Positions 25,959-35,810 of a stretch of 64,000 bases of DNA are shown here, piece by piece (the stretch's first letter is position 1; every line of letters begins with the position of its first letter). This stretch comes from Nocardioides albertanoniae (lineage in GTDB: Bacteria; Actinomycetota; Actinomycetes; Propionibacteriales; Nocardioidaceae). A program made the translations under genes and the position numbers. Below the pieces are notes generated by a model. The model saw nothing but the letters and a program-made list of their open reading frames with translations. It did no database searches and was not told the origin of the DNA. The stretch is taken from NCBI RefSeq assembly GCF_006716315.1, contig NZ_VFOV01000001.1:540501-604500 (forward strand). The letters are read 5' to 3'.

Positions 25959-27079
25959 CCGTACGCATCGCCGCAGTCGGCGACATCGTGCTGCAGCAGC
26001 CCGAGACCGAGAAGCTCTTCCTGCCGAGCTCCGAGGTCCTGCGTGCGGCAGACGTCGCCATCGGGCAGATCGAGGTGCCGCACACGACGTCGACCGAGAC
26101 GGCCGGCATCACCGTGCCGTCGCCGCCGGCCGAGCCGGAGGCGCTGCGGGGGATGGCAGAGGCCGGGTTCACCGTGGCCACCACCGCGGGCAACCATGCG
26201 TTCGACCTCGGCACGAAGGGCGTCATCGACACGATCGAGTCGGCCGAGGCGTACGGGATCGCGACGACCGGCACGGGCAGGAACCTCAGCGCCGCCGCCA
26301 CTCCGGTGGTGACGTCGGCAGGGGGCCGCACGGTCGGCGTGCTGAGCTACAACTGCGTGGGTCCGCGGGAGTCGTGGGCGACGAGCCTCAAGGCGGGGGC
26401 GGCCTACGTCAAGGTGATCACCCACTACGAGCTCGACGACGCCAACCCGGCCAGCCCGCCGACCATCTACACCTTCTGCGACAAGACATCTCTCCGGGCG
26501 ATGACCGAGCAGGTCGCCGCTCTGGCCGAGCGGGTCGACATCGTGGTGGTCGCCTTCCACAAGGGGATCGGGCACACTCCGGCCGCGATCGCCGACTACG
26601 AGCTCGAGGTCGCGAGGGCGGCCGTCGACGCCGGCGCCGACATGGTGGTCGGCCACCACGCGCACATCATGCGGGGCGTCGAGGTCTACCGCGGCGTGCC
26701 GATCTTCCACGGGCTCGGCAACTTCGTCACCGTCACCGACGCGCTGACGCCGGACGCGGACAACGACTCCGAGGAGCTGCGGGCCTGGGCGCTGCGGCGT
26801 CGGGAGCTGTACGGCTTCGAGCCGGATCCGGCGATGCCCGCCTACCCGTTCCACCCGGAGAGCCGCAACACCGCGATCGCGGTGATCGACGTCGACGAGG
26901 AGAACCGGGTGCGGCCCTCGTTCATCCCGTGCTGGATCGACGAGGAGGCGCGGCCGACGCCGCTGAGGCGGGGCGAGGGCGACTCGGTGGTCGCCTACAT
27001 CGAGCGCATCTCCCGAACGGCCGGGCTGGCGACGAGTTTCGCCTGGACCGACGGTGGGGACACGGTGGCGGTCTCCTGA
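25955..27079 (+). CDS. CapA-family metallophosphoesterase-like protein
   Basis: A 374-residue CapA/PgsA-fold protein (calcineurin-like phosphoesterase superfamily). Metal-binding motifs are AVGDIVLQ (Asp at residue 8), [21 protein letters not shown] (Asn-His), [13 protein letters not shown], and [29 protein letters not shown]. It has no signal peptide or membrane anchor, unlike the CapA of poly-gamma-glutamate machines, so it is probably cytoplasmic. It is coupled to the ABC importer (ATGA overlap). This suggests a hydrolytic role on an imported substrate rather than capsule synthesis. The reaction is unknown. Confidence 0.82.
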   Translation: MTVRIAAVGDIVLQQPETEKLFLPSSEVLRAADVAIGQIEVPHTTSTETAGITVPSPPAEPEALRGMAEAGFTVATTAGNHAFDLGTKGVIDTIESAEAYGIATTGTGRNLSAAATPVVTSAGGRTVGVLSYNCVGPRESWATSLKAGAAYVKVITHYELDDANPASPPTIYTFCDKTSLRAMTEQVAALAERVDIVVVAFHKGIGHTPAAIADYELEVARAAVDAGADMVVGHHAHIMRGVEVYRGVPIFHGLGNFVTVTDALTPDADNDSEELRAWALRRRELYGFEPDPAMPAYPFHPESRNTAIAVIDVDEENRVRPSFIPCWIDEEARPTPLRRGEGDSVVAYIERISRTAGLATSFAWTDGGDTVAVS

Positions 27080-27181
27080 TGGCCGAGCGTCCCCTGCCGG
27101 GGCGGGGCACCCGGCCCGTGAGAGAGACTGGTCGCGATCGTGCACCCGCCTTCGCCTCGATGTGTGAAAGTGATTCGCCCC

Positions 27182-27748
27182 ATGTCTGAAGAGCCAGCCA
27201 CACCGCCGCGTCCGGCGGATCCCGTCGGTCCGGAGCGGCTTCCCACGGCGGCCTTCTCGCGGATCGAGTACGTCTCTCAGCGACTGGCGCGTGCGCTCCA
27301 GCGGGCGACCGAGCTGATCGCGGCGAGGCAGTCGATCTCGGTCTCGGAATACCGCATGCTCCTGATCCTGAGCGACCACGTGCCGAGGTCCAACGCCGAC
27401 CTCGCGCGGCTGATGTTCGTCTCCTCCCAGGCCGCCCATCTGGTGCTGTCCGACCTGGTCTCCCGCGGGCTGGTCGAGCGCACCCCGCACCCCGACAACC
27501 GTCGGATCAGGCTCGCGCGTCTCACCGAGGCCGGGCTGGCGAAGCTCAACGCCTGCCTGGCCGAGATGATCGCCGTGGAGGACCGGATCTATGCCGGGAT
27601 GCCACCCGCCGAGAGGGGCTTGCTCCTCTCGTCACTCCACCACGCGGCCGAGGTCTTGGCCGGTGGTTACTTTGGCGACGCCGACACCGAGCGGGAGGCG
27701 GTTCGGCTGCGTGCCGGCCAGCGCGCGGGGAGCGCAGACGCCACCTAG
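27182..27748 (+). CDS. MarR-family transcriptional regulator
   Basis: A 188-residue MarR protein. The first 25 residues are Pro-rich (SEEPATPPRPADPVGPERLP). The winged helix is SISVSEYRMLLILSDHVPRSNADLARLMFVSSQAAHLVLSDLVSRGLVERTPHPDNRRIRLARLTEAG, with wing DNRRIRLARLT. The ATG at 27182 is one of several possible starts; GTG codons at 27164 and 27170 are in frame. It follows the CapA-like gene by 102 bp and precedes the MHS transporter. It is the natural candidate to bind the TTGATATCAA sites at 23126-23265; control of the CAGGAATCCTG boxes at 27817-27843 is equally possible from position. Confidence 0.87.
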   Translation: MSEEPATPPRPADPVGPERLPTAAFSRIEYVSQRLARALQRATELIAARQSISVSEYRMLLILSDHVPRSNADLARLMFVSSQAAHLVLSDLVSRGLVERTPHPDNRRIRLARLTEAGLAKLNACLAEMIAVEDRIYAGMPPAERGLLLSSLHHAAEVLAGGYFGDADTEREAVRLRAGQRAGSADAT

Positions 27749-27816
27749 AACCTCGGACCTGTCTCGGGTCTGACTCCGTAGTGGTTGACGGCGTGACGCC
27801 CGTCACCCACAATCAA

Positions 27817-27843
27817 CAGGAATCCTGATAAACAGGAATCCTG
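27817..27843. promoter_or_regulatory. Two tandem palindromes CAGGAATCCTG before the MHS transporter gene
   Basis: Perfect copies at 27817-27827 and 27833-27843 repeat with a 16-bp period. They end 13 bp before the transporter start, where they would overlap its promoter or leader. The same palindrome (other strand) occurs at 10560-10570 in front of the CouMLNO-like operon. Confidence 0.65.
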
Positions 27844-27856
27844 AACGGAGTCCCCC

Positions 27857-29164
27857 ATGACCCTCACCTCCGGCGGCAGAAGCGCGACCGGCCCACGCAC
27901 ACAGATGGGCAGGATCGTCGCGAGCAGCTTCACCGGCAGCTTGATCGAGTACTACGACTTCCTGCTCTACTCCACCGCTTCGGCCGTGGTGTTCAACGAG
28001 GTCTTCTTCTCCAACCTCGACCCCGTCACCGGCACGATCGCCTCCTTCGGCACGTTCGCAGCGGGCTACCTGGCGCGGCCGCTCGGCGGCGTGGTCTTCG
28101 GACACTTCGGCGACCGGCTCGGCCGCAAGAAGATGCTGGTCCTGACGATGCTCATCATGGGGGCGGTCAGCTTCCTGATCGGCTGCCTGCCGACGTACGG
28201 CCAGATCGGCGCGGCCGCGCCTGTCCTCCTCGTCCTGCTCCGGGTCGTCCAGGGCGTCGCGATCGGCGGGGAGTGGGGTGGCGCGGTGCTGATCACTGCC
28301 GAGCACGCCACCTCCCGGCGTGGGTTGTGGGCCTCGTTCACCAACGCGGGCGCTCCGGCCGGCATGGTGCTCTCCACAGCGGTGATGGCGGTGATGGCCT
28401 CGGTCACCACGCCCGAGCAGTTCACCGCGTGGGGCTGGCGGGTGCCGTTCCTGCTCAGCATCGTCCTGCTCGCGGTCGGTCTGTGGATCCGCCTCAGCGT
28501 CACCGAGTCGCCCGCCTTCGAGGCCATGAAGGAGAAGAAGGCCGACGCGAAGACGCCGCTCGTGGAGGTGCTCCGCAACCATCCTCGTACGCTCCTGCTG
28601 GCCGTCGGTGTCGGGCTGGGTGCCTTCGTGGTGCAGGGCACGTTGACCACCTTCCTGATCAGCTATGCCCTCGGAGCGGGCTTCGAGCGCCCGACGGTGC
28701 TCAACGCGCTCACGCTCTCCTCGGCAGGTGCGGTCATCGGCATCCTCGGCTGGTCGGCGCTCACCGACCGGGTCGGCCGCCGCCCTGTCGTGCTGGCCGC
28801 CGCCGTCGCGACCGCCGTCTTCGCCTACCTGCTCTTCCCGATGCTCGACAGCGGGTCGGTCGCGTTGCTGGTCCTGGCGGTGGTCCTGGGTCAGTCGGTG
28901 ATCCATGCCGCCTTCTACGGTCCGCTCGCCGCGCTGATGAGCGAGGTCTTCAAGACCTCGTCGCGCTACACGGGCGCTTCGCTCGGCTACCAGCTCGCCG
29001 GGATGGGGGCAGGGTTGTCGCCGCTGCTCTTCGCCTCCTTGCAGAAGGCCGGTGCCGGCACGGTCACGCTCTCCACCGTCATCGCGGCGTTCTGCCTGCT
29101 GAGCGCCTTCTCCCTGCTCCGGCTGGGGGAGACCAGCGACCGCGAGCTCGTCGACGCCTCCTGA
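27857..29164 (+). CDS. MFS transporter, metabolite:H+ symporter (MHS) family
   Basis: A 435-residue importer with 12 predicted helices. Family marks are SSFTGSLIEYYDFLLYSTASAVVFNEVFF at the start, GYLARPLGGVVFGHFGDRLGRKKMLVLTM in loop 2-3, LRVVQGVAIGGEWGGAVLITAEHA, and the WGWRVPFLLSIVLLAVGLWIRLSVTESPAF segment. MHS members take up aromatic or dicarboxylic acids by proton symport; PhdT/CouT-type phenylpropanoid transporters are relatives. GGAG lies 6 bp upstream of the ATG. Its operators match the one in front of the 10.6-kb operon, so it is a good candidate for importing that operon's substrate although it is 11 kb away. Confidence 0.88.
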   Translation: MTLTSGGRSATGPRTQMGRIVASSFTGSLIEYYDFLLYSTASAVVFNEVFFSNLDPVTGTIASFGTFAAGYLARPLGGVVFGHFGDRLGRKKMLVLTMLIMGAVSFLIGCLPTYGQIGAAAPVLLVLLRVVQGVAIGGEWGGAVLITAEHATSRRGLWASFTNAGAPAGMVLSTAVMAVMASVTTPEQFTAWGWRVPFLLSIVLLAVGLWIRLSVTESPAFEAMKEKKADAKTPLVEVLRNHPRTLLLAVGVGLGAFVVQGTLTTFLISYALGAGFERPTVLNALTLSSAGAVIGILGWSALTDRVGRRPVVLAAAVATAVFAYLLFPMLDSGSVALLVLAVVLGQSVIHAAFYGPLAALMSEVFKTSSRYTGASLGYQLAGMGAGLSPLLFASLQKAGAGTVTLSTVIAAFCLLSAFSLLRLGETSDRELVDAS

Positions 29165-29204
29165 CGGGACGCGCACCACGCATCGCCCTGGTATTACTGA
29201 AACC

Positions 29205-30419
29205 ATGCTGAAGACCTGGGTCGGTCGCGGTCGCCTGGCGTTGTACGTCGCCGCGACCGTGCTCGGGATCGTGCAGGCCGCGATCCTGACCGAGAGCGTC
29301 GCCGGTGGCGTCGCCATGCTGGTGGGCTTCTCGCACGCCGCCGCGGTGCCGTTGGCGCTGCGGCGCCCGGTGGAGGCGGCCGGGCTGTCCCTGGTCGCGG
29401 TGACCGCGGCGGCGCTGGCCGTGGCGCGGCACAGCCCCGACGGGTGGCCGTGGATGGCACCGCCACCGACGCTGACGCAGCTCCTGGTGCTGCTGGTGCT
29501 GACCGTGGTCGCCGGGTGGCGGCTGGCCGCGACCACGTTGGGCATCCAGGTCGCCATCGGCGTGGCCCTGGCCGTGGTCGGGCTGGCCTGGAACGACTTC
29601 GTCGGCTCGCTCGTCGAGGTGGCCAACTTCGCCTCCCTCGCCCTGCTGCTGGGTGCGCTCGCCACCGTCGCCGGACGGCTGGTCGAGAGCCGCAGTGCGC
29701 TGCGCGAGGAGCACGAGCGCCGCTCGGTCGTCGAGGAGAAGGCCCGCATCGCCCGCGAGCTGCACGACGTGATCGCCCACAATATGTCGCTGATCACCGT
29801 GCAGGCCAGGTCGGCGCCGCACCGGGTCGACGACGTCAGCCCGGCCGCCGAGGCCGAGTTCGCCGAGATCGGCGACCTGGCGGCCTCGGCGCTGCGGCAG
29901 ATGCGTGGGGTGCTCGACGTGCTGCGTACGGAGGAGGGGCAGTCGGGCCGGGTGCCGGTGCCCGGCGTCGACGGGCTGGGTGAGCTCTTCGAGTCGGCAC
30001 GCGGCACCGGGCAGCGGGTCGAGGTGCACGGCGAGCTCCCCGCGCTTACCGATGTGGCGCCGGAGGTCGGCACTGCCGCCTACCGGATCGTGCAGGAGGC
30101 GCTCAGCAATGCCCGTCGTCACGCTTCCGACGAGCCGGTCACCGTCGACCTGAGCCTGGGGGAGGCGGAGCTGGAGATCCGGGTCGCCAACGCGCTCGAC
30201 GGCGCTGCCCCTGGCGCCGACATCGACGCCGAGAGCGCCGGCGGAGGTCACGGGCTGATCGGGATGCGCGAGCGCGCCGCCGCGGTCGGCGGCACCCTCA
30301 CCGCCGGCGCCGAAAGCACCGCCGGCACCTCCGAGGGCGACCAGTTCGTCGTCGAGGCGCGCCTGCCGGTGACAACTACGGTGCGCAAGACCTCCAGACG
30401 CGGTAGGAAGACCCCGTGA
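29205..30419 (+). CDS. Sensor histidine kinase, NarL/DesK-type (HisKA_3)
   Basis: A 404-residue kinase with four to five N-terminal membrane helices (about residues 10-150) and no extended sensor domain. These are followed by a coiled dimerisation segment and the phosphoacceptor motif ARELHDVIAHNMSLITVQA (His near 187). The HATPase has YRIVQEALSNARRHA (N box) and GGGHGLIGMRERAAAVGG (G box). This architecture fits intramembrane sensing (DesK, LiaS types). TATTAC (29192-29197) ends 7 nt before the ATG, suggesting a leaderless message. It overlaps the response regulator by 4 bp. Confidence 0.9.
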   Translation: MLKTWVGRGRLALYVAATVLGIVQAAILTESVAGGVAMLVGFSHAAAVPLALRRPVEAAGLSLVAVTAAALAVARHSPDGWPWMAPPPTLTQLLVLLVLTVVAGWRLAATTLGIQVAIGVALAVVGLAWNDFVGSLVEVANFASLALLLGALATVAGRLVESRSALREEHERRSVVEEKARIARELHDVIAHNMSLITVQARSAPHRVDDVSPAAEAEFAEIGDLAASALRQMRGVLDVLRTEEGQSGRVPVPGVDGLGELFESARGTGQRVEVHGELPALTDVAPEVGTAAYRIVQEALSNARRHASDEPVTVDLSLGEAELEIRVANALDGAAPGADIDAESAGGGHGLIGMRERAAAVGGTLTAGAESTAGTSEGDQFVVEARLPVTTTVRKTSRRGRKTP

Positions 30420-31078
30420 CGGTAAAGATCGTGGTCGTCGACGACCAGGAGATGGTGCGGTCGGGCTTCGTCGCGCTGCTCGGCACCCAGCCCGACATCG
30501 AGGTCGTCGGCACCGCGGCCGACGGCTCCGAGGCGCTGCAGGTGGTGCGGCGTACGAGCCCTGACGTGGTGCTGATGGACGTGCGGATGCCGGTGATGGA
30601 CGGGATCGAGGCGCTCCGGCAGCTGCTGGAGAACCCGGCCACCGCCCAGACCAAGGTGGTCATGCTGACCACGTTCGACGCCGACGAGTACGTGCACGAG
30701 TCGCTGCGCCTGGGCGCCAGCGGGTTCCTGCTCAAGGACGCCTCGCCCGACGAGCTCGCGTCCGCGATCCGCGTGGTCCATGCCGGTGAGGCGCTGCTCT
30801 CGCCGTCGGTGACCCGCCAGGTGATCGCGCAGTTCGCCCGGGCGCCGCGGAAGCGGCGCGCCGACCCACGTCTCAAGCAGCTCACCGAGCGCGAGCGGGA
30901 GGTGTTGGAGAACATCGCCCGCGGCAGCTCCAACAGCGAGATCGCCGCCGACCTCTTCCTGGCCGAGCAGACCGTGAAGACCCACGTCAGCCGCATCCTG
31001 GGCAAGCTCGGTCTGCGTGATCGCGCCCAGGCGGTCGTGTTCGCCTACGAGAGCGGGCTGGTCGCGCCGCACGTCTAG
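30416..31078 (+). CDS. Response regulator, NarL/LuxR family
   Basis: A 220-residue regulator. The receiver domain has VVVDDQEMVRSG at the N-terminus, the phosphorylation site Asp55 in VVLMDVRMP, and KVVMLTTFDADEY plus LLKDASPDEL towards its end. The C-terminal LuxR helix-turn-helix is LTEREREVLENIARGSSNSEIAADLFLAEQTVKTHVSRILGKLGLRDRAQAV. GTG start overlaps the kinase stop (GTGA). The neighbours downstream, after 108 bp, are a hydrolase, an ABC exporter and a desaturase, which are likely targets. Confidence 0.92.
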   Translation: MTVKIVVVDDQEMVRSGFVALLGTQPDIEVVGTAADGSEALQVVRRTSPDVVLMDVRMPVMDGIEALRQLLENPATAQTKVVMLTTFDADEYVHESLRLGASGFLLKDASPDELASAIRVVHAGEALLSPSVTRQVIAQFARAPRKRRADPRLKQLTEREREVLENIARGSSNSEIAADLFLAEQTVKTHVSRILGKLGLRDRAQAVVFAYESGLVAPHV

Positions 31079-31113
31079 AGCGTGTCGGGAGCGGGTCTCG
31101 GGGGCGTCCCTGA

Positions 31114-31125
31114 CTACCCCGGTAG
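31114..31125. promoter_or_regulatory. Inverted repeat CTACCCCGGTAG, candidate response-regulator site
   Basis: A 5+2+5 bp palindrome about 48 bp upstream of a probable -10 box TAACGT (31174-31179), which itself ends 7 nt before the ATG at 31187. The site is well placed for an activator of the hydrolase-ABC-desaturase operon. Assignment to the adjacent LuxR-type regulator is inference. Confidence 0.45.
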
Positions 31126-31186
31126 GGGGTCGAATGGCTCTCGGGAGTGACGCGCAGGAGCACACCTGCTTCTTAACGTCACAGCC

Positions 31187-32028
31187 ATGACAGTGACGCC
31201 GCTCAGATACGGCCTCGAGGAGGCCGACGCAACCATCGTCGAAACGATCGGCGGGCGCCTGCTCGCCTGCGACCCGCCGGGCGGCGCTCGCGTCGTCGAG
31301 GTCTTCGGAGACGCTGCGACCGCCGACCACATCGCGGTCATCGTGCCCGGCAACGGCCAGCACCTCGGCAACTACTTCACCAGCCAGGAGGCGCACAGCC
31401 CGCGCTCCCGCGGCCAGCTGCTGCTTCGTACGATGCAGGAGCTCGCCCCCGAGAGCCGCTCGGCCGTCGTGGTCTGGGTGGGCTACCACGCCCCGCCGGA
31501 GTGGTACAACGCGATCACCAACGACGCCGCCTATGCCGGTGCGAGCGACCTGGCCGCCCTCACCCACTACCTGCCGCGCGCCGCCCACATCACCCTGGTC
31601 GGCCACAGCTACGGCTCCACGGTCGCCGGCCTCGCGCTCGCCTCCGCCCGCGCCGAGGACTGCGTGGCCCTGGGCAGCCCGGGCATGGGCGTCGTGCACC
31701 GCTCCGAGCTCGGCTCGGGCACCCGGCTGTGGGCCGGCTACGGCGAGAGCGACCGGATCCGGCTGATCCCGCACGTACGCCTCGGCCGGCTCGGCCTGGG
31801 GCGCGATCCGCTGCACCCCGAGCTCGGCGCCACCAGCTTCGGCACCGGCGACATCCCCGGCCACTGCGGCTACTACACCGAGGGCAGCGAGTCGCTGCTC
31901 AACGTCGCCCGCATCGCCCTGGGCCGCTACGACGAGGTCACCCCGGCCGGCGTCACCACCCGCATCCCCGCACGAGCCGCCCGCGCCGCTCGAACAGCTC
32001 AGACCGCACGAGAAGTGGAGACAGCAGC

Positions 32029-32032
<4 letters not shown>
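31187..32032 (+). CDS. Alpha/beta hydrolase, DUF1023-like
   Basis: A 281-residue protein resembling the DUF1023 hydrolases of actinobacteria. Motifs are IAVIVPGNGQHLGNYF, VVVWVGYHAPPEWYNAITNDAAYAGASDLAALTHYL, and the nucleophile elbow ITLVGHSYGSTVAGLAL (Ser near residue 142); CVALGSPGMGV and the late GHCGYYTEGSESLLN supply further conserved positions. There is no signal peptide, so it is cytoplasmic. Probably leaderless. The C-terminal TRIPARAARAARTAQTAREVE is Ala/Arg-rich and low-complexity. It overlaps the ABC ATPase start by 4 bp. Its substrate is unknown; the lipid context suggests a lipid or acyl ester. Confidence 0.8.
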
Positions 32033-32771
<739 letters not shown>

Positions 32772-32775
<4 letters not shown>

Positions 32776-33620
32776 GTGCGGCCATCGACGTCCGGTTCAG
32801 CGATGTCGTGAACGTCCACGGATCACGCATCACGTGGGCGGCGGTCGACACCTGGGTCGTGGCCAAACGTCACCTCCTCCACCTCGTACGCCGCCCCGAC
32901 GAGCTCCTCGGCACCCTGATGATCCCGGTGATGGCGGTGGCCATGTTCGGCTTCGTCTTCGGTGACGCCTTCGGAGTGGCCATGGATGTGCCGGGAGCGG
33001 AGTATCGCGAGTTCCTGCTGCCCGGCCTCTTCGCGCTCACCATGGCCTTCGGGATCGGCAACACGACGATCTCCGTCGCCGAGGACGTACGCGGCGGGGT
33101 GCTCGACCGGATGCGATCCCTGCCGATGTCGCCGGTCGCGGTGCTCGCCGGCCGGTCGCTGGCCGACGTGATCCTGGCGGTCGTCGAGCTCGGGATCCTG
33201 ATGGCGCTCGGCACCCTGTTCGGCTGGCAGGCCCACCTCGGCGCCGCCGGTGTCGTGGCCGCGCTCGGGCTGCTGATCCTGCTGCGGCTGGCGTTCTCCT
33301 GGGTCGGCATCCTGCTCGGTCTGCTGGTCAGTGGCCCCGAGGCGGCGATGAAGTATTTCGCGCTGGTCTTCCCGCTGGCCATGGTGGCTGACACCATCGT
33401 GCCGACCGACCTGATGCCGAGCTGGCTCGGCGGCCTGGCCGCGTGGAACCCGCTCACGTCCACGGTCATCGCCACCCGCGACCTCTTCGGCAACACGGCC
33501 GCCCCGGCCACTACCTGGATCGGCGAGCACGCGATGACCACGGCCGTCCTCTGGCCGGTCGCCATCATCGCGGTCTGCCTGCCGCTGGCCATGCTGCGGC
33601 TGCGCCGCCTGGGGCGGTGA
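32772..33620 (+). CDS. ABC-2 type permease
   Basis: A 282-residue membrane protein with six hydrophobic segments. It has the cytoplasmic N-terminus DTWVVAKRHLLHLVRRPDELLGTLMIPVMAVAMFGFVFG, the family motif YREFLLPGLFALTMAFGIGNTTISVAEDVRGGVLDRMRSLPMSPVAVLAGRSLAD, and the late PLAMVADTIVPTDLMPSWLGGLAAWNPLTSTVIATRDLFGN. It pairs with the upstream ATPase. The substrate could be a lipid or amphiphile, in line with the adjacent desaturase and the membrane-sensing kinase. Confidence 0.9.
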
Positions 33621-33625
33621 CCGCG

Positions 33626-34687
33626 ATGACCGTGCTCCAGGGCCAGGCCTCCCGACAGGTCAACGCCTACACCGAGCTGATGAGCCGCGTGCGGCAGGAG
33701 GGTCTCCTGGCGCGGTCACCCAGGGCGTACGTCCTGCGGGTGATCATCCTCGGCACCGCCTTCGCGATCGCGGTGATCGCCCTGCTGACGCTCGGACAGA
33801 CCTGGTGGCAGCTGCTGGTCGCGGCGGCCTTCGGGGTGCTGTTCACCCAGACCGCGTTCCTCGCCCACGACGGCGCCCACCGCCAGATCTTCGCCTCGGG
33901 TCCGAAGAACGAGTGGGCCTCCCGCATCCTCGGCAACCTGGTCGTCGGGCTGAGCTACGGCTGGTGGATGCGCAAGCACACCCGCCACCACGCCAACCCC
34001 AACAAGGTCGACGCCGACCAAGACATCCGCCCCTCGGTGCTGCTCTTCACGACCGAGGACGTCGAACGGCGCACCGGTCTCGCGCGCTGGCTCACCGCCC
34101 GCCAGGGATGGCTCTTCTTCCCGCTGCTGACCCTGGAGGGCATCAACCTCCACGTCGGCGCCGTCCGCACCGTGATCGGCGACCGCGACCTCAAGCACCG
34201 GCGTACGGAGGCGGCGTTCCTGGCGCTGCGCCTGATCGGGTGGCCGGTGCTCGTGCTCTCGGTGCTCGGAGCCGGCCTCGGGGCGGCCTTCCTCGGCGTG
34301 CAGCTGGCCGTCTTCGGCATCTACATGGGCGCCAGCTTCGCCCCCAACCACAAGGGCATGCCGCTGGTGCCGCGTGACACCCGGATCGACTTCCTCTCCC
34401 GCCAGGTGCTGACCTCCCGCAACATCCGCGGCGGCCGCTGGGTCGACTGGCTGATGGGCGGCCTGAACCTGCAGATCGAGCATCACCTGTTCCCCAGCAT
34501 GCCGAGCAGCACCCTGCGCCGCGCCCAGCCGATCGTGCGCGCCTACTGCACCGAGCAGGGCGTCCCGTACACCGAGGCCGGTCTGCTGGAGTCGTACGGC
34601 ATCGTCGTCCGCCATCTCAACCGCGTCGGGCTCGGCGACCGCGACCCCTTCGCCTGCCCGTTCGTCGTGGTCAACAGGACGGGCTGA
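33626..34687 (+). CDS. Membrane acyl-lipid/acyl-CoA fatty acid desaturase
   Basis: A 353-residue di-iron desaturase with three histidine boxes: HDGAH (near residue 80), HTRHH (near residue 118) and QIEHHLFP (near residue 288). Hydrophobic segments flank boxes one and three. It introduces a double bond into membrane acyl chains using ferredoxin or cytochrome-type donors. Two starts are possible: GTG 33617, which overlaps the permease stop, and ATG 33626, which has GGTGA 5 bp upstream; I prefer the latter. Co-location with a DesK-like kinase and LuxR regulator parallels the Bacillus des-desKR system, although gene order differs. Confidence 0.9.
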   Translation: MTVLQGQASRQVNAYTELMSRVRQEGLLARSPRAYVLRVIILGTAFAIAVIALLTLGQTWWQLLVAAAFGVLFTQTAFLAHDGAHRQIFASGPKNEWASRILGNLVVGLSYGWWMRKHTRHHANPNKVDADQDIRPSVLLFTTEDVERRTGLARWLTARQGWLFFPLLTLEGINLHVGAVRTVIGDRDLKHRRTEAAFLALRLIGWPVLVLSVLGAGLGAAFLGVQLAVFGIYMGASFAPNHKGMPLVPRDTRIDFLSRQVLTSRNIRGGRWVDWLMGGLNLQIEHHLFPSMPSSTLRRAQPIVRAYCTEQGVPYTEAGLLESYGIVVRHLNRVGLGDRDPFACPFVVVNRTG

Positions 34688-34699
34688 AGACGCCGGAGG

Positions 34700-35257
34700 T
34701 CACGGGGTGGGGTCGGCGAGCACCTCGCCGCGCACCCGGCCGTGGTCGGAGTAGTCGGGATCGACCTCCACGGTGGCCGTCTCACCGAGCTGGCGCTCCC
34801 ATGCGCGGGCGAGGCCCTGGGCCTCGCCCGCGTCGCGCGCCCGCCGGTCGAAGGTGACCTGGGTGACGTAGCCGTCCTTCGACCAGACCGCCACGCCGTC
34901 GACGTCGGCCTCGAAGTGGCGGCCACCGGGCAGCAGCAGGTCGACGTGGTCGCTGTCGTAGTCGCGCATCCCGGGGAAGCTCTCGTTGTCATCGGGCAGG
35001 CTCGAGAGTCTGACCGGGTCGCGCAGATCGAGCTCGATGGTGTCGGGGTCGCCGGTGACCTGGGCGAAGACGGCCACGCCGACGACGAACACCACGGGCA
35101 CGGCGAGCACGATGCCGCCACCCCAGAACAGTGGCCGCGCGTCCCGACCGGAGAGTCCGACCCCGGCCGCCACGACCAGCACGACCACGCCGATGACGAT
35201 GAAGATGAGCAGCACGGCGGCGACGAACAGCAGCAAGACCGCACCGCCGGCACCCAT
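34700..35257 (-). CDS. Hypothetical membrane protein with two transmembrane segments
   Basis: I do not recognise this 185-residue protein. It has two hydrophobic helices ([28 protein letters not shown], about residues 8-35, and FWGGGIVLAVPVVFVVGVAVFAQ, about 44-66). An acidic extracytoplasmic domain follows (DLLLPGGRHFEADVDGVAVWSKDGYVTQVTFDRRARDAGEAQGLARAWERQ), with predicted beta-strands. The ATG at 35257 has GATACT 7 nt upstream on its strand, so it is probably leaderless. It converges on the desaturase gene with 12 bp between stops. The soluble part looks like a small secreted alpha/beta domain. Confidence 0.7.
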   Translation of the reverse strand: MGAGGAVLLLFVAAVLLIFIVIGVVVLVVAAGVGLSGRDARPLFWGGGIVLAVPVVFVVGVAVFAQVTGDPDTIELDLRDPVRLSSLPDDNESFPGMRDYDSDHVDLLLPGGRHFEADVDGVAVWSKDGYVTQVTFDRRARDAGEAQGLARAWERQLGETATVEVDPDYSDHGRVRGEVLADPTP

Positions 35258-35305
35258 GGACGCCAGTATCCCCGACCCCGCACGCCTGGCGCGGCCGAAC
35301 CGGCA

Positions 35306-35710
35306 CTAGACGGTCGCGACGACGCAGACCGCGAGGGTGGCGAAGAAGACGACCCCGGCGAGCAGCGCGTGGAAGATGACGAACGCCGGCATCCTCCCGG
35401 CGAAGATCGCGCCCAGCGCGACCCGATAGGCATGGAGGACCGAGAGATGGCGTCCGCCCATGGCGCGCGCACGCCGCAGGAGCATGGCATCGCCGAAACC
35501 GTTGCCGACCGCGATCAGCCCGAGGGCGCCCCAGCCCCAGAACACATGGTCGCTCAGGACGTACGCCACCCAGAGCGCGAGCCCGAGCACGGAGAGGGCG
35601 ACGTGGGTGACGACCACCCCCGCGCGGATGCGGTGCCGCCACCAACGCGTCAGCAGCAGCACTCCCGCAGAGGCCTGGACGAGCCACGCCACGAGGACGA
35701 CGTACGTCAT
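35306..35710 (-). CDS. Hypothetical small integral membrane protein (4 TM)
   Basis: A 134-residue protein made almost entirely of four hydrophobic helices separated by short basic loops (WWRHRIRAG, RRARAMGGRH). It contains conserved-looking polar positions (HVALS, GNGFGDAMLLRRAR, FVIFHALLAGVVFF). No function can be assigned. TACGGT ends 6 nt before the ATG on the minus strand, implying a leaderless mRNA. It lies 48 bp upstream of the two-TM protein, in the same direction, and may be co-transcribed. Confidence 0.65.
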   Translation of the reverse strand: MTYVVLVAWLVQASAGVLLLTRWWRHRIRAGVVVTHVALSVLGLALWVAYVLSDHVFWGWGALGLIAVGNGFGDAMLLRRARAMGGRHLSVLHAYRVALGAIFAGRMPAFVIFHALLAGVVFFATLAVCVVATV

Positions 35711-35810
35711 GGTGTGACCGTACGAGTCCTCGTGGCGTGGTGGACGCGTCGAGCCGACGGTCCCCTATATGAGGGGTGTCGCTCGGAAGGGGCCGATCAG
35801 AACGCGCCGA

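Noticed and set aside
27803..30073. 756-codon minus-strand open frame across the MHS transporter and kinase genes
   Set aside because: Composition is low-complexity (Ser/Arg then Asp/Arg/Gly-rich); both plus-strand genes have clear family motifs.
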